DNA from: Gammaproteobacteria bacterium
Lineage (GTDB): Bacteria; Pseudomonadota; Gammaproteobacteria; Pseudomonadales; Porticoccaceae
Direction of reading: 5' to 3'
Assembly (NCBI GenBank): GCA_003235325.1
Contig: QJWQ01000010.1
Coordinates: 1-47,805 of the forward strand
Length of the DNA stretch: 47,805 nt
The notes under the pieces are model-generated. The model was not told the DNA's origin, made no database searches, and was given only the letters and a program-made list of their open reading frames with translations. The position numbers were made by a program, and so were the translations under genes. The stretch's first letter is position 1. Each line of letters starts with the position of its first letter. Below are positions 1-7,956 of this stretch, in pieces.

Positions 1-434
1 GCACAACTTGAGTGTCACTTTAGACAAACGGAGAGAGGATGTCAAGCATTATTTGTGCGCAGCACAAGTTTTTTTATTGTTAATTATCAATATATTATAA
101 TTTTTTATGAAGTTTTTGTTGCGCTGCGCCATGCCTGCCACCCGGGATTGACGACAGCCGGGCTCAGGGGCCGCCGCAGGCGGCCAATACAGCCCATGTC
201 GGGGGTCGGCATCCTGGGCCTGGCAACAGCTAACCACAGCCTGGAAGTGCTCCGCGACGGACCACCGGGGCAATGTGACTGTGTTAAAGACCTACGTTAA
301 CGGCCACCGGGCAGCCATTGCGGACTGATACCCCGAAGCGGCAGCAACTGTCCAGAAAGAGCCCTGTTCGCACCCGGTTTCCGGCACCGCCGCCATCCCT
401 GCCTCCCCGCGCGGGGATATTGCCGCCATTCAAC
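1..434. other. Non-coding left edge, AT-rich then GC-rich
   Basis: I find no convincing gene here. Bases 45-120 are clearly AT-rich compared with the rest of the window and hold an FNR-like box at 77-90, a hyphenated palindrome TTGTGC-GCA-GCACAA at 53-67, and on the minus strand an AATAAT hexamer at 53-48. This looks like the promoter of a leftward gene outside the window. Bases 121-434 are GC-rich; open frames there have no recognisable protein features. A 14-bp palindrome TCCCCGCGCGGGGA at 403-416 lies downstream of the CBS gene stop but has no T-run, so it is at best a weak terminator. Confidence 0.5.
77..90 (-). promoter_or_regulatory. FNR-like box, probably for a leftward gene beyond the edge
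   Basis: The sequence TTGTT-AATT-ATCAA matches the FNR/ANR consensus TTGAT-N4-ATCAA at 9 of 10 positions. On the minus strand the hexamer AATAAT (53-48) follows at about the spacing expected for a class II site centred near -41.5. No start codon is visible between it and the window edge, so the target gene would lie outside. Confidence 0.4.
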
Positions 435-902
435 TCAGGTCGCCAGCGCCGAAGCGGTGTGGTGACCCGAGACTGCCCTGAGCATAGGCACGGTATCGGC
501 CATTGGCAGTTCGGCACCGGTATTGATTTCTGCGCAGGCAAGAATATCGCCCAAAGAAATAATTCCCGTCAGCCGGCCCTCGCCGTCCACCACCGGCAAC
601 CGTCGGATATGGTGCTGCCTCATCATGTCCAGCGCGCCATGAATATCGTCAATGTCTCTGCACAGGAACAGGGTACGACTGCTGGTGATGTCGCGGGCCC
701 GGGCCTCCCACATGGATTTGTGCTGGAGGGCAAGACCGATGGTAATATCCCGGTCGGTCACAATGCCCAGGGGCTTGTTGTCGGCATCAACCACCGGTAC
801 ACAGCCACAGTCGTTGGTCCACATCATCATGGCGATAGCTTCCAGGGTCGTATCCGGCGAACAACTGCATACGTTTTTGATCATGGCATTTTCAATTTTC
901 AT
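435..902 (-). CDS. CBS-domain protein (paired CBS domains)
   Basis: A protein of about 155 residues made of two CBS motifs and little else. The first repeat has VPVVDADNKPLGIVTDRDI and the second RRLPVVDGEGRLTGIISLGD, the usual CBS signatures. Paired CBS domains (Bateman modules) bind adenine nucleotides and sense energy state; stand-alone versions are commonly stress- or hypoxia-induced. I chose the ATG at 902 because GGAG stands at good spacing before it; an in-frame ATG further upstream falls next to the predicted -10 region. The gene is monocistronic and divergent from the GlgC-like gene. A perfect FNR box at 974-987 lies upstream at class II geometry, so induction at low oxygen is likely. 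The partner protein and ligand cannot be told from sequence. Confidence 0.88.
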   Translation of the reverse strand: MKIENAMIKNVCSCSPDTTLEAIAMMMWTNDCGCVPVVDADNKPLGIVTDRDITIGLALQHKSMWEARARDITSSRTLFLCRDIDDIHGALDMMRQHHIRRLPVVDGEGRLTGIISLGDILACAEINTGAELPMADTVPMLRAVSGHHTASALAT

Positions 903-945
903 TCGGATTCTCCGGGCTTCAGTTTGAGGGCTTTTAGGAAAAATC

Positions 946-987
946 ATCATGGAAATAAACCCGGATCGCGGCGTTGATTGACATCAA
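946..987 (-). promoter_or_regulatory. FNR class II promoter for the CBS gene
   Basis: TTGAT-TGAC-ATCAA at 974-987 is a perfect 10/10 FNR box. Reading leftward, the hexamer CATGAT (951-946) starts 22 bases after the box, which puts the box centre near -41.5 from a predicted start at about 939. The leader would be about 37 bases before the ATG at 902. Confidence 0.7.
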
Positions 988-1033
988 TTATCCGGTGAAT
1001 GTGCGTATAAAAGGCCGGCAGGGAAATCGGAAA

Positions 1034-1047
1034 TTGATATGTATCAA
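1034..1047. promoter_or_regulatory. Second perfect FNR box in the divergent region
   Basis: TTGAT-ATGT-ATCAA is a perfect FNR box whose centre is exactly 60 bp from the box at 974-987. Leftward, T/A-rich hexamers (TTTTAT around 1012-1007) lie near the class II -10 position. Rightward, nothing convincing lies at that spacing, and the GlgC-like start is 280 bp away. It may reinforce the leftward promoter or serve the GlgC-like gene from a distance. Confidence 0.6.
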
Positions 1048-1326
1048 TGATCTCACGGGATGGCGATGATTGATCCGGGCATATCCGGTTATGATCAAAA
1101 ATCCGGGATTGCTCGCACCGGCGTCATACAGGTCAGGTAAAGCAGTGCCGATGTCATCAGCGACTAAAAACCGACAACAGCGGAAAGCAAGTCGCGCAGC
1201 GCAAGTCTGCGCGGATGAAAACTGTTGCTGTCGCACCCTGAACAGACAGCCGGGTAATTCAGCACCCGCAATAAATCCGGCTAACCAGTTTTCAGTGGTT
1301 ACCGATACAAGGTTGACCCGAAACAG

Positions 1327-2604
1327 GTGAGTACCACGACGAACGAATACCACTCTCCCCGATTTGTCAGCCGTTTGACCAGTAAAACCATGGCGCTGAT
1401 TACCACCGGGGGTTTTGACCTCAGGTTGCACCATCTGACCCGGTCACGGGACAAGGCCGACCTGCCCTTTGCCGGTCAGTTTCGAATCATTGATTTCGCC
1501 CTCTCCAACTGCGTCAACTCCGGAATTCGCCGGATCGGCCTGCTTCCCCAATACCAGGCCTATTCTCTCATCCGGCACGTACAGCAAAGCTGGCCCTTTC
1601 TGCGCGGCGAGTTCGACGAATTTATCGAATTCCTGCCAATACAAAATGACGACCAGGACAACCGGGCCCTGAGTACGGCCCAGGCAATTTCCCAGAACCT
1701 GGCCATGTTGGGCCGGCGCAACCCGGACCAGGTGCTGGTCCTTGCCGGCGATCATATCTACAAGATGGACTACGGCCCGCTACTGGCCTTTCACGCCGAA
1801 CACGACGCCGATTTGACCATTGCCTGTATTGAGCTGGCGAACCGGGACACGGCGGGCCACGACCTCATTGGCATCGATGATGACAGGCGAGTTCTCAGTC
1901 TGACCAGGAATCCGCTACAACCCCAGGCCACTCCCGATAATTCCCATCGGTCCCTGGTGAGCATGTCTGCCTACGTCTTCAACACCTCTTTTCTGATCCG
2001 GCAACTGGTGGGCGGCGGCGACGTCGAACAGGCGTCCTGGGCAGATGCGGCCGGACTGGTTCCGGCACGTTTGGCCGAGCACCGGGTCTTTGCCTATCCC
2101 TTTCATGAAATCCAGGGTCGACATGCCTACTGGCGCACCATAGACAATGTCGACGCCTACTGGCGTGCCAATCTGGAACTGGTCGAGATGTCACCGGAGC
2201 TGAACCTGTACGATCGAGACTGGCCGATCTGGACCTACCACGAACAGCTCTCCCCCGCCAGGTTCGTTATCGATCAGCCGGATTGCCGGGGCACCGCTTT
2301 CAACTCCATGGTTGCCGATGGTTGCATCCTCTCCGGCGCCACCGTCAGACAATCCCTGTTGTTCAGCAATGTCAGGGTAGAACAGTATTCCTTCATTGAG
2401 GATTCCGTGGTGCTGCCAAATGCCCGTATTGGCCAAAACTGCCGGATCAAGCGGGCGCTGATCGACGCCAATGTCAGATTGCCTGACAACAGCATCGTCG
2501 GCGAGGACCTGGAACTGGACGCCCAGCGGTTTCATCTGACTCCGGACGGAGTCGTCCTGGTGACAGCGGACATGCTGGAGCGGCCGGGGGATGCCGACCG
2601 ATGA
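1327..2604 (+). CDS. GlgC-like protein (ADP-glucose pyrophosphorylase family) with altered active site
   Basis: A 425-residue protein that aligns along its whole length with bacterial glucose-1-phosphate adenylyltransferase, which makes ADP-glucose for glycogen. Family landmarks include FRIIDFALSNCVNSGIRRIG, LAGDHIYKMDY (the catalytic Asp is kept), an AYWRANLEL block, and a C-terminal left-handed beta-helix. Three normally invariant sites differ: the nucleotide-binding GGRGxRL loop reads GGFDLRL (residues 28-34), the glucose-1-phosphate-binding VEKP motif reads LTRNP, and the metal-site YWRDVGT reads YWRTIDN. These changes suggest weak or no catalysis. A regulatory role like that of Firmicutes GlgD is possible. 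The start is a GTG. The phosphorylase at 28.5 kb and the glycosidase-like gene at 5.6 kb are the other glucan-related genes here; no glycogen synthase or branching enzyme is present. Confidence 0.82.
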   Translation: MSTTTNEYHSPRFVSRLTSKTMALITTGGFDLRLHHLTRSRDKADLPFAGQFRIIDFALSNCVNSGIRRIGLLPQYQAYSLIRHVQQSWPFLRGEFDEFIEFLPIQNDDQDNRALSTAQAISQNLAMLGRRNPDQVLVLAGDHIYKMDYGPLLAFHAEHDADLTIACIELANRDTAGHDLIGIDDDRRVLSLTRNPLQPQATPDNSHRSLVSMSAYVFNTSFLIRQLVGGGDVEQASWADAAGLVPARLAEHRVFAYPFHEIQGRHAYWRTIDNVDAYWRANLELVEMSPELNLYDRDWPIWTYHEQLSPARFVIDQPDCRGTAFNSMVADGCILSGATVRQSLLFSNVRVEQYSFIEDSVVLPNARIGQNCRIKRALIDANVRLPDNSIVGEDLELDAQRFHLTPDGVVLVTADMLERPGDADR

Positions 2605-2703
2605 CGCCAGATGGATGCCGGCGCCGGGTGCCGGGTGCGAGATCAGATCCTGTTTGCGACCCCTGAAGCCGGGACACTGGAACACCTGCCCCTGGTTCAA
2701 TCC

Positions 2704-2732
2704 TTGACCCCGGATGATGTGGGCACTATGTT
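2704..2732 (+). promoter_or_regulatory. Predicted sigma70 promoter for the fixLJ-like pair
   Basis: TTGACC (2704-2709), a 17-bp spacer and TATGTT (2727-2732) match sigma70 -35 and -10 elements at 5/6 and 4/6 positions. The predicted start near 2739 gives a leader of about 60 bases before the ATG at 2800. No FNR box is present here. Confidence 0.5.
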
Positions 2733-2799
2733 GGGCGAATGTTGATTACCGGGACATCGCCAGCACCTCGCCACCGGGCCAAATGCCAGAGGTATTTCC

Positions 2800-3954
2800 A
2801 TGCCTGCTAGCCCCGACGATGCAGCGCTGCAGCAGGCCGCTCGCTGCAAGGCCATCGTCGATAATGCCGTCGAAGCCATTATCACGATGGACGAAAATGG
2901 CATAGTTACGCACGTCAACCCGGCAACCACGGCAATATTCGGCTACCCGCCCGGTGAGCTGATCGGGTCCAGTATCGCCTTGCTGATTCCGGCGCCACCG
3001 GGGGAGGAACTCGAGCACTCGATACAGAGTTATCTTGAAACCGGTACAGACACGCCTGTTATCAGCCGCCGGGAATTGTCGGGCCGGAGCACGGACGGCG
3101 CCAGGATTGCCGTCGAACTCACCCTGGTGGCCATCAGGGTCGACGGCACCAGGGAGTTTACCGCCATTCTTCGCGACCTCAGTGAACGCAAGCTCGCCGA
3201 GGACCTGATCCGGCAGCGGGACCAGCAAACCCTTCGGACCCGCGAACACCTGGCCCGCCTGGATCGCCTCTATATCTCTGCCGAGATGTCCACGGGCATC
3301 GCCCATGAGTTGAACCAGCCCCTGACCACAATTGCACTCTACGCCCAGGCCTGCCGGCGACTGATCGAGAATGGCGCCGGCGACCCGGCGGTGGAACTGC
3401 AGGCTCTGGATCGGATCGAAAAATCAGCCCGGCAGGCGGGGGAGATCATTCGTGAATTCAGAGGCCTGGTCTCCCGGCATAAGGCCGGCCACGAACAGGT
3501 CGACATCAACAGGCTGATAGAAAATTGTCCGACACTGATCGAGCACGACCTTCTTTCCCGCAATATCAGCCTGAAGCTGGAGTTGGCCCCGAACCTGCCC
3601 AGCGTCCACGTGATTCAGGTACAGATCCAGCAGGTCGTACTCTACCTGCTGCGCAATGCCTCAGACGCCCTGGCCAGTGAGACCGGCACCGGGCCGAAAT
3701 GGATTGTCATCCGCAGTGAGAGGCTGTCTGATCTATGGCTCAGGGTGGCAGTCAGAGACAATGGCCCCGGTATCAGCAATGCGCTTGCTGCCAGGATTTT
3801 CCAGCCTTTTTTTACCACCAAGAAGAACGGCATGGGCATGGGCCTGGCCATCAGCCAGACCATCATCGGTGACCATGGTGGCGAACTGAGGCTCAACGAG
3901 GATTACCGTGCCGGCGCCGAATTTTACTTCACCCTGCCCATCCGCACCGCCTGA
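2800..3954 (+). CDS. FixL-like PAS sensor histidine kinase
   Basis: A soluble 384-residue sensor kinase. Residues about 15-130 form a PAS domain, followed by a short coiled-coil linker. A HisKA domain carries the H-box IAHELNQPLTTI (phospho-His near 169), and a HATPase domain has LRNASDAL, DNGPGI, FFTTKKNGMGMGLAIS. The layout and motifs are those of FixL. In Bradyrhizobium FixL the haem is bound by a His in the PAS F-helix; at the matching position here I find Leu71, with a His two residues later, so haem binding is doubtful. No membrane segment is seen. The start follows AGAGG at good spacing. The response regulator gene lies 12 bp downstream, so the two form an operon. The signal sensed is unknown. 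Confidence 0.88.
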   Translation: MPASPDDAALQQAARCKAIVDNAVEAIITMDENGIVTHVNPATTAIFGYPPGELIGSSIALLIPAPPGEELEHSIQSYLETGTDTPVISRRELSGRSTDGARIAVELTLVAIRVDGTREFTAILRDLSERKLAEDLIRQRDQQTLRTREHLARLDRLYISAEMSTGIAHELNQPLTTIALYAQACRRLIENGAGDPAVELQALDRIEKSARQAGEIIREFRGLVSRHKAGHEQVDINRLIENCPTLIEHDLLSRNISLKLELAPNLPSVHVIQVQIQQVVLYLLRNASDALASETGTGPKWIVIRSERLSDLWLRVAVRDNGPGISNALAARIFQPFFTTKKNGMGMGLAISQTIIGDHGGELRLNEDYRAGAEFYFTLPIRTA

Positions 3955-3966
3955 AGAAGACGACCG

Positions 3967-4587
3967 ATGTCCAGCGAACAAACCGTTTATGTAGTCGATG
4001 ACAATGCCGATATTCGCGATTCGCTGTCGCTGCTATTGAAATCCGTGGGCCTGGACCATCAGGTATACGGCTCCGCGGCCGAGTTTATCGACAAATGTTC
4101 GCCAGCCGCCCGAGGTTGCCTGTTGCTGGATATCCGTATGCCGGATATCAGCGGCATACAACTGCAACAGCGGATGAAGGATGCCGGCTTCGGCCTGCCT
4201 GTCATCTTTATCACCGGACACGGTGACGTGCCACTGGCGGTCGAGGCCATGAAGAACGGCGCCATGGATTTTCTGCAAAAGCCCTTTAGCGATCTGGTTC
4301 TGCTCGATATTATCTTCCGGGCGCTGGAACTCGACCGGCAACAGCAGGATGAACTGGAACAAAAGCGGGAGATAGAGGCCCGCCTTGAAACCCTGAGCAA
4401 ACGGGAACTGCAGGTAATGGAGCGCATGGCCATCGGCGACATGACCAAGGTCATTGCCAGCGACCTGGGTATCAGCCCCCGCACCGTGGAGGTGCACCGG
4501 GCCCGGATCATGGACAAAATGCGTTGCAGGACCCTGGCCCAGCTGATCCTGATGCTGACGCAGGTCCGCAATGACAGCTTCGGCTGA
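3967..4587 (+). CDS. FixJ-like response regulator (REC + LuxR-type HTH)
   Basis: A 206-residue regulator. The receiver domain (about 5-120) has acidic pocket residues D11/D12, phosphoacceptor D55 in LLLDIRMPD, and the conserved Lys in LQKPF. The C-terminal half has a LuxR/FixJ-type helix-turn-helix: LSKRELQVMERMAIGDMTKVIASDLGIS is interrupted by no frameshift and is followed by RTVEVHRARIMDKM. It is the cognate partner of the kinase immediately upstream. In rhizobia FixJ activates genes for low-oxygen respiration through FixK. Here the targets are unknown, although an FNR/FixK-type box lies just downstream at 4675-4688 before the next operon. Confidence 0.9.
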   Translation: MSSEQTVYVVDDNADIRDSLSLLLKSVGLDHQVYGSAAEFIDKCSPAARGCLLLDIRMPDISGIQLQQRMKDAGFGLPVIFITGHGDVPLAVEAMKNGAMDFLQKPFSDLVLLDIIFRALELDRQQQDELEQKREIEARLETLSKRELQVMERMAIGDMTKVIASDLGISPRTVEVHRARIMDKMRCRTLAQLILMLTQVRNDSFG

Positions 4588-4674
4588 TTCGGACTCCCGG
4601 TCGCGGAGACCAAACCATTCGCCCCTTGCCGTCGCCGGCCAAAACCGGTGACTTTTCGGCAATCGGGCCCTTGT

Positions 4675-4688
4675 TTGATACCGATCAA
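4675..4688 (+). promoter_or_regulatory. Perfect FNR box before the TVP38-glycosidase-GT4-PDE/EEP operon
   Basis: TTGAT-ACCG-ATCAA matches the FNR consensus 10/10. A CACACT hexamer (4710-4715) sits at about the class II distance on the plus strand. A start near 4721 would give a leader of about 170 bases before the first long gene at 4891. Confidence 0.65.
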
Positions 4689-4745
4689 TGACTTGTACGG
4701 CCCCCGGTGCACACTGTTCAGCTCAGGCAGCGTGGAGTTAATGCC

Positions 4746-4898
4746 ATGATCCTACTCAGAAACCGCGACCTCATCGGCGCGCGAATCCATTGCCCGCAAA
4801 TGCCGTTGACGTCATGCCGCTGCAGCTCCGGTTGGCACTGCGCAACCGGTTCCGGATCGCCGATCAATCCCGTAGCACCAGAAACCTCATATGCCTAA
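4746..4898 (+). CDS. Possible 50-residue leader ORF
   Basis: A short reading frame that begins with an ATG 8 bases after GGAG (4734-4737) and ends 8 bases inside the next gene, so its stop overlaps the TVP38 start. The sequence is Cys- and Pro-rich and matches no family I know. Its attraction is position: it is the first frame after the FNR box and could couple translation to the downstream gene, whose own ATG has no clear ribosome binding site. It could equally be chance. Confidence 0.25.
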   Translation: MILLRNRDLIGARIHCPQMPLTSCRCSSGWHCATGSGSPINPVAPETSYA

Positions 4899-5604
4899 CC
4901 AGGATCAGGGAACCGACAAGGCCGCAATGTCGGCCCTGACCGGTATTGGCATCAGCATCCTGATCGCGGCACTGGCCATCGCGGTGCTGCTCTACTTCGA
5001 TGCCGAGCAACAGGTTCTGCAGTTGCTGCGCTGGCTCGACCAACGGGGGCTGGAGGCCTCGCTGATTTTCATGCTGATCATGGCGCTGGTGGTGGTTCTG
5101 CTGCTTCCCGGCGTGCTGTTCACCACCGGTGCGGGTTTTGTCTTTGGCATCTTGCCAGGCACCCTGCTGGTGGTGGTGGGTACAACCCTGGGAGCCAGCG
5201 TCAGCTTTTTACTGGCCAGGCACCTGCTGGGACAGCGGGCCGGCCAATGGCTGATGGCTCGAACCCGATTGCAGGTCCATGGCCCGGTGCTGGAGACACG
5301 GGGTTTCCAGATCGTGCTGTTCACGCGCCTGATACCCTTTTTTCCGTTCAAGGTGTCCAACTATGTCTTCGGCCTTACACCCGTATCCCTCAAGCACTTC
5401 AGCGCCGGCACCGGCATCGGCATCGTGCCGTTTTCCCTGCACAACGCCTACCTGGGGTCCCTGGCGGCGGACATTACCACCCTCGGTGTCCGGGGCGAGA
5501 GCCGTTCGCCGCTGGAATGGGCCCTCTATGGTGCCGGATTCGTGCTGCTGGTGGTCGCCCTGGTCTGGCTGGCCCGCTATGCCCGCAAGTCCCTGGAGCC
5601 CTGA
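4891..5604 (+). CDS. TVP38/TMEM64 (VTT/DedA-like) membrane protein
   Basis: A 237-residue integral membrane protein of the VTT-domain family, in which some members act in lipid scrambling or envelope homeostasis. A first transmembrane helix lies at about residues 15-35. The VTT core follows, with FTTGAGFVFGILPGT, then the second half FTRLIPFFPFKVSNYVFGL, and a final helix near 210-230. The first ATG (4891) lacks a good ribosome binding site; an internal ATG at 4927 has AAGG just before it, so the true start could be 12 codons later. It is the first long gene of an operon (18 bp before the next start) preceded by a perfect FNR box. The neighbours suggest a role in membrane glycolipid handling, which is inference. 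Confidence 0.85.
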   Translation: MPNQDQGTDKAAMSALTGIGISILIAALAIAVLLYFDAEQQVLQLLRWLDQRGLEASLIFMLIMALVVVLLLPGVLFTTGAGFVFGILPGTLLVVVGTTLGASVSFLLARHLLGQRAGQWLMARTRLQVHGPVLETRGFQIVLFTRLIPFFPFKVSNYVFGLTPVSLKHFSAGTGIGIVPFSLHNAYLGSLAADITTLGVRGESRSPLEWALYGAGFVLLVVALVWLARYARKSLEP

Positions 5605-5622
5605 ACCGGGAGTCAACAACCC

Positions 5623-7956
5623 ATGCCCTGGATGAAATGGTTGCCCTGGCGTTTTTTCCTGCAGCGTGCGGCCCGGGCCCACGGCTTCCTGGATCCCATC
5701 GCCCTGCTGGCGAGGGTGCGGGCTTTTGCCCAGCCGGCGGAAGTCGGCGAACCGGTGGAACTGTTGCGGGCAGGAATGATCTTCCACGCCCGGGGGCTGA
5801 TCAACGCCCGGGTCATCCAGCACAATCTTGACTGGGTCTGGCCCTACTGGATCGAACAGCAGTTCGATCCCGCCAGCGAATCCTTTATACCCCGGGCATT
5901 CTCCATGACCCACTGCAACCTGAGCCACCGCAACTGGACTGCCATCGGCGTGCCGGATGTACCACAGTTGGCCATTGTCGACCCACGGGGACTGTTGACG
6001 CCCCACTTTGACGGCTGGTCCCTGGATGCCTGGGTGCTGCCGGACCAGGGACCGGGGCTGTTCCCGTCCCGCAACCCGGACAGCCACCAGGAACTGGTAA
6101 TGAACCGGGAATTCGCGGTGGTGACCCGGTCGCATAGTCAGGGCTGCAGCCTGGCGAGTCAGGCCAGTGTCTACCTGCGGAATGGCGAGCCCGACTGTCA
6201 ATTGCAGTTGGCGGCCCGCAGTGATTCCGGTGGCTGGCTGGCCATTGCCCTCAGGCCCTGCAATCCCGAGGGCGTCAGCTTCATCCACAGGATCGCCATG
6301 GATGCCGAGCACCGGCAGTGGACAGTGGACCACCAGGCGGTCAGGCTTGACCAGCCGGCGGATAGGGTCTTTTTTTCCGATTACCACAGTGGCGATGTCG
6401 GTGCCCACCTGCGGCAGTCTGCATATCTGCAGCAAAATCCATCGCCAGAGGGGTCACCGAATCCGACATCGTTGCAGGTGGAATGCGGGGTCGGGATGGC
6501 CACTGCGGCCGCCCTGTACCGGTTGCAGCCCGGAAGCGAACGCAGAGTGACGGTCTCGGCAATCCTTGAGAACAAGGACGACCCCACCGGCGATAGCGGC
6601 GCCGGCACCTCGTCGCCCCCGGCACAATGGACGGCACCTTGGGGTTGCCGGCTGCAAATCCCCGATCCCGGTTTCCAGTTTCTCTACGATGCGGCGGTGC
6701 GAACCCTGGTGCTGCATTCCCCGACCGATGTCTATCCCGGACCCTACACCTACAAGCGCTTCTGGTTTCGGGATGCGGCCTTCATGATCTACGCCCTGCT
6801 CTGCGCCGGGCTAACCGACCGGGCCGAGCGGGCCCTGGACCGGTTTGGCAGTCGCCAGACCCGCAGCGGCTTTTTTCACTCCCAGGAGGGGGAATGGGAC
6901 AGCAACGGCGAGGCCCTGTGGATTTTCAGCGAGTTCGAGCAAATGAGTGGTCGACCGCTCAAGGACGACTGGCTCAAGGCAGTCATCAAGGGGGGCCGCT
7001 GGATCATGGCCAAGCGCACGCGAAGCGACACTGACAGCAGCAGCGCCGGCCTCTTGCCCGCAGGCTTCAGCGCCGAACATCTGGGCCCCCCGGACTGTTA
7101 CTACTGGGATGATTTCTGGGGTATCGCCGGCCTGCGGGCCGCTGCCAGGCTGTGCCAGCCGAACGATGGCAACCTGGCCACGACCTTCAGCACCGCCGCC
7201 GACGATTTCCAGCACTGTGTCGACCGCAGCCTGTCCCAGGCGACAAAAAAGGCTGGCAGGGCCGCGATGCCGGCATCTCCCCACCGCCGGCTGGATCACG
7301 GCGCCATCGGCTCCCTGGCGGCGGGTTACCCCCTGCGTCTCTACGATCCCGGGCATCCGGCTCTGCTCGATACCGCCGAATTTTTATTGCAATCGTGCTT
7401 TTTTCGCGGTGGCTTTTTCCAGGACATCATCCATTCCGGGATCAACCCCTACCTGACCCTGCATGTCGCCCAGGTGCTGCTCCGGGCCGGGGACCGGCGT
7501 CACCTGGAACTGATGCGGACCATCGCCAGCCTGGCTTCGGAAACCGGTCAGTGGCCGGAGGCCATTCATCCCCGTACCGGTGGCGGCTGCATGGGCGACG
7601 GCCAGCACGCCTGGGCCGCCGCCGAGTGGTTGCTGATGTTGCGCAACTGCCTGGTTCGCGAGGAAGCGGAGGGATTGATTCTCGGCTCCGGCATAGCGCC
7701 GGAGTGGCTGCAAGCCACTGACCAGTCGCCGGCAGAAGCCGCGGCCGTGGAATTTGGACCGGCACCGACCCGGTTCGGACCCGTCACCCTTAAAATTTAC
7801 CCTGTTGACCCCGTTAGCGGCAGGGTCAGGGTCGACTTGTCCGGCCACTGGCACCGGCACCGACCGTCCATCGAAATTCGCCTGCCCGGATTTATACCGG
7901 CCGCGGTCGATGATGACCAGGGGCACATTCACTTGCAACGGGACACCCTGTTATGA
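5623..7956 (+). CDS. (alpha/alpha)6 glycosidase-like protein (glycogen debranching/six-hairpin type)
   Basis: A large 777-residue protein without a clear signal peptide. The N-terminal 350 residues look like a beta-rich domain. From about residue 365 the sequence resembles six-hairpin (alpha/alpha)6 glycosidases of the amylo-1,6-glucosidase/glucoamylase type: TYKRFWFRDAAFMIYALL, EWDSNGEALWIFSEF (possible catalytic acid), CYYWDDFWGIAGLRAA, and EAIHPRTGGGCMGDGQHAWAAAEWLL. These blocks have the aromatic and acidic spacing of sugar-cleaving sites. Substrate cannot be told; glucans or glucosylated lipids fit the neighbours. The stop overlaps the next start by 4 bases (ATGA). A cytoplasmic location is likely. 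Confidence 0.7.
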   Translation: MPWMKWLPWRFFLQRAARAHGFLDPIALLARVRAFAQPAEVGEPVELLRAGMIFHARGLINARVIQHNLDWVWPYWIEQQFDPASESFIPRAFSMTHCNLSHRNWTAIGVPDVPQLAIVDPRGLLTPHFDGWSLDAWVLPDQGPGLFPSRNPDSHQELVMNREFAVVTRSHSQGCSLASQASVYLRNGEPDCQLQLAARSDSGGWLAIALRPCNPEGVSFIHRIAMDAEHRQWTVDHQAVRLDQPADRVFFSDYHSGDVGAHLRQSAYLQQNPSPEGSPNPTSLQVECGVGMATAAALYRLQPGSERRVTVSAILENKDDPTGDSGAGTSSPPAQWTAPWGCRLQIPDPGFQFLYDAAVRTLVLHSPTDVYPGPYTYKRFWFRDAAFMIYALLCAGLTDRAERALDRFGSRQTRSGFFHSQEGEWDSNGEALWIFSEFEQMSGRPLKDDWLKAVIKGGRWIMAKRTRSDTDSSSAGLLPAGFSAEHLGPPDCYYWDDFWGIAGLRAAARLCQPNDGNLATTFSTAADDFQHCVDRSLSQATKKAGRAAMPASPHRRLDHGAIGSLAAGYPLRLYDPGHPALLDTAEFLLQSCFFRGGFFQDIIHSGINPYLTLHVAQVLLRAGDRRHLELMRTIASLASETGQWPEAIHPRTGGGCMGDGQHAWAAAEWLLMLRNCLVREEAEGLILGSGIAPEWLQATDQSPAEAAAVEFGPAPTRFGPVTLKIYPVDPVSGRVRVDLSGHWHRHRPSIEIRLPGFIPAAVDDDQGHIHLQRDTLL

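Larger units (their letters stand above)
903..1326. other. Divergent intergenic region with two FNR boxes
   Basis: This 424-bp region separates the CBS gene from the GlgC-like gene. It contains the two perfect FNR boxes listed separately. The right-hand 280 bp (1048-1326) has no clear sigma70 promoter and no open frame that looks like a gene. Confidence 0.6.

Noticed and set aside
318-977. Long plus-strand frame opposite the CBS gene
   Set aside because: It is antisense to a clear CBS-domain gene with proper motifs and start signals; its translation shows no family features.
5209-6435. Long minus-strand open frame over the TVP38 and glycosidase genes
   Set aside because: Typical shadow frame of GC-rich coding DNA; Gly/Gln/Pro-rich with no motifs, while the plus strand has recognisable proteins.
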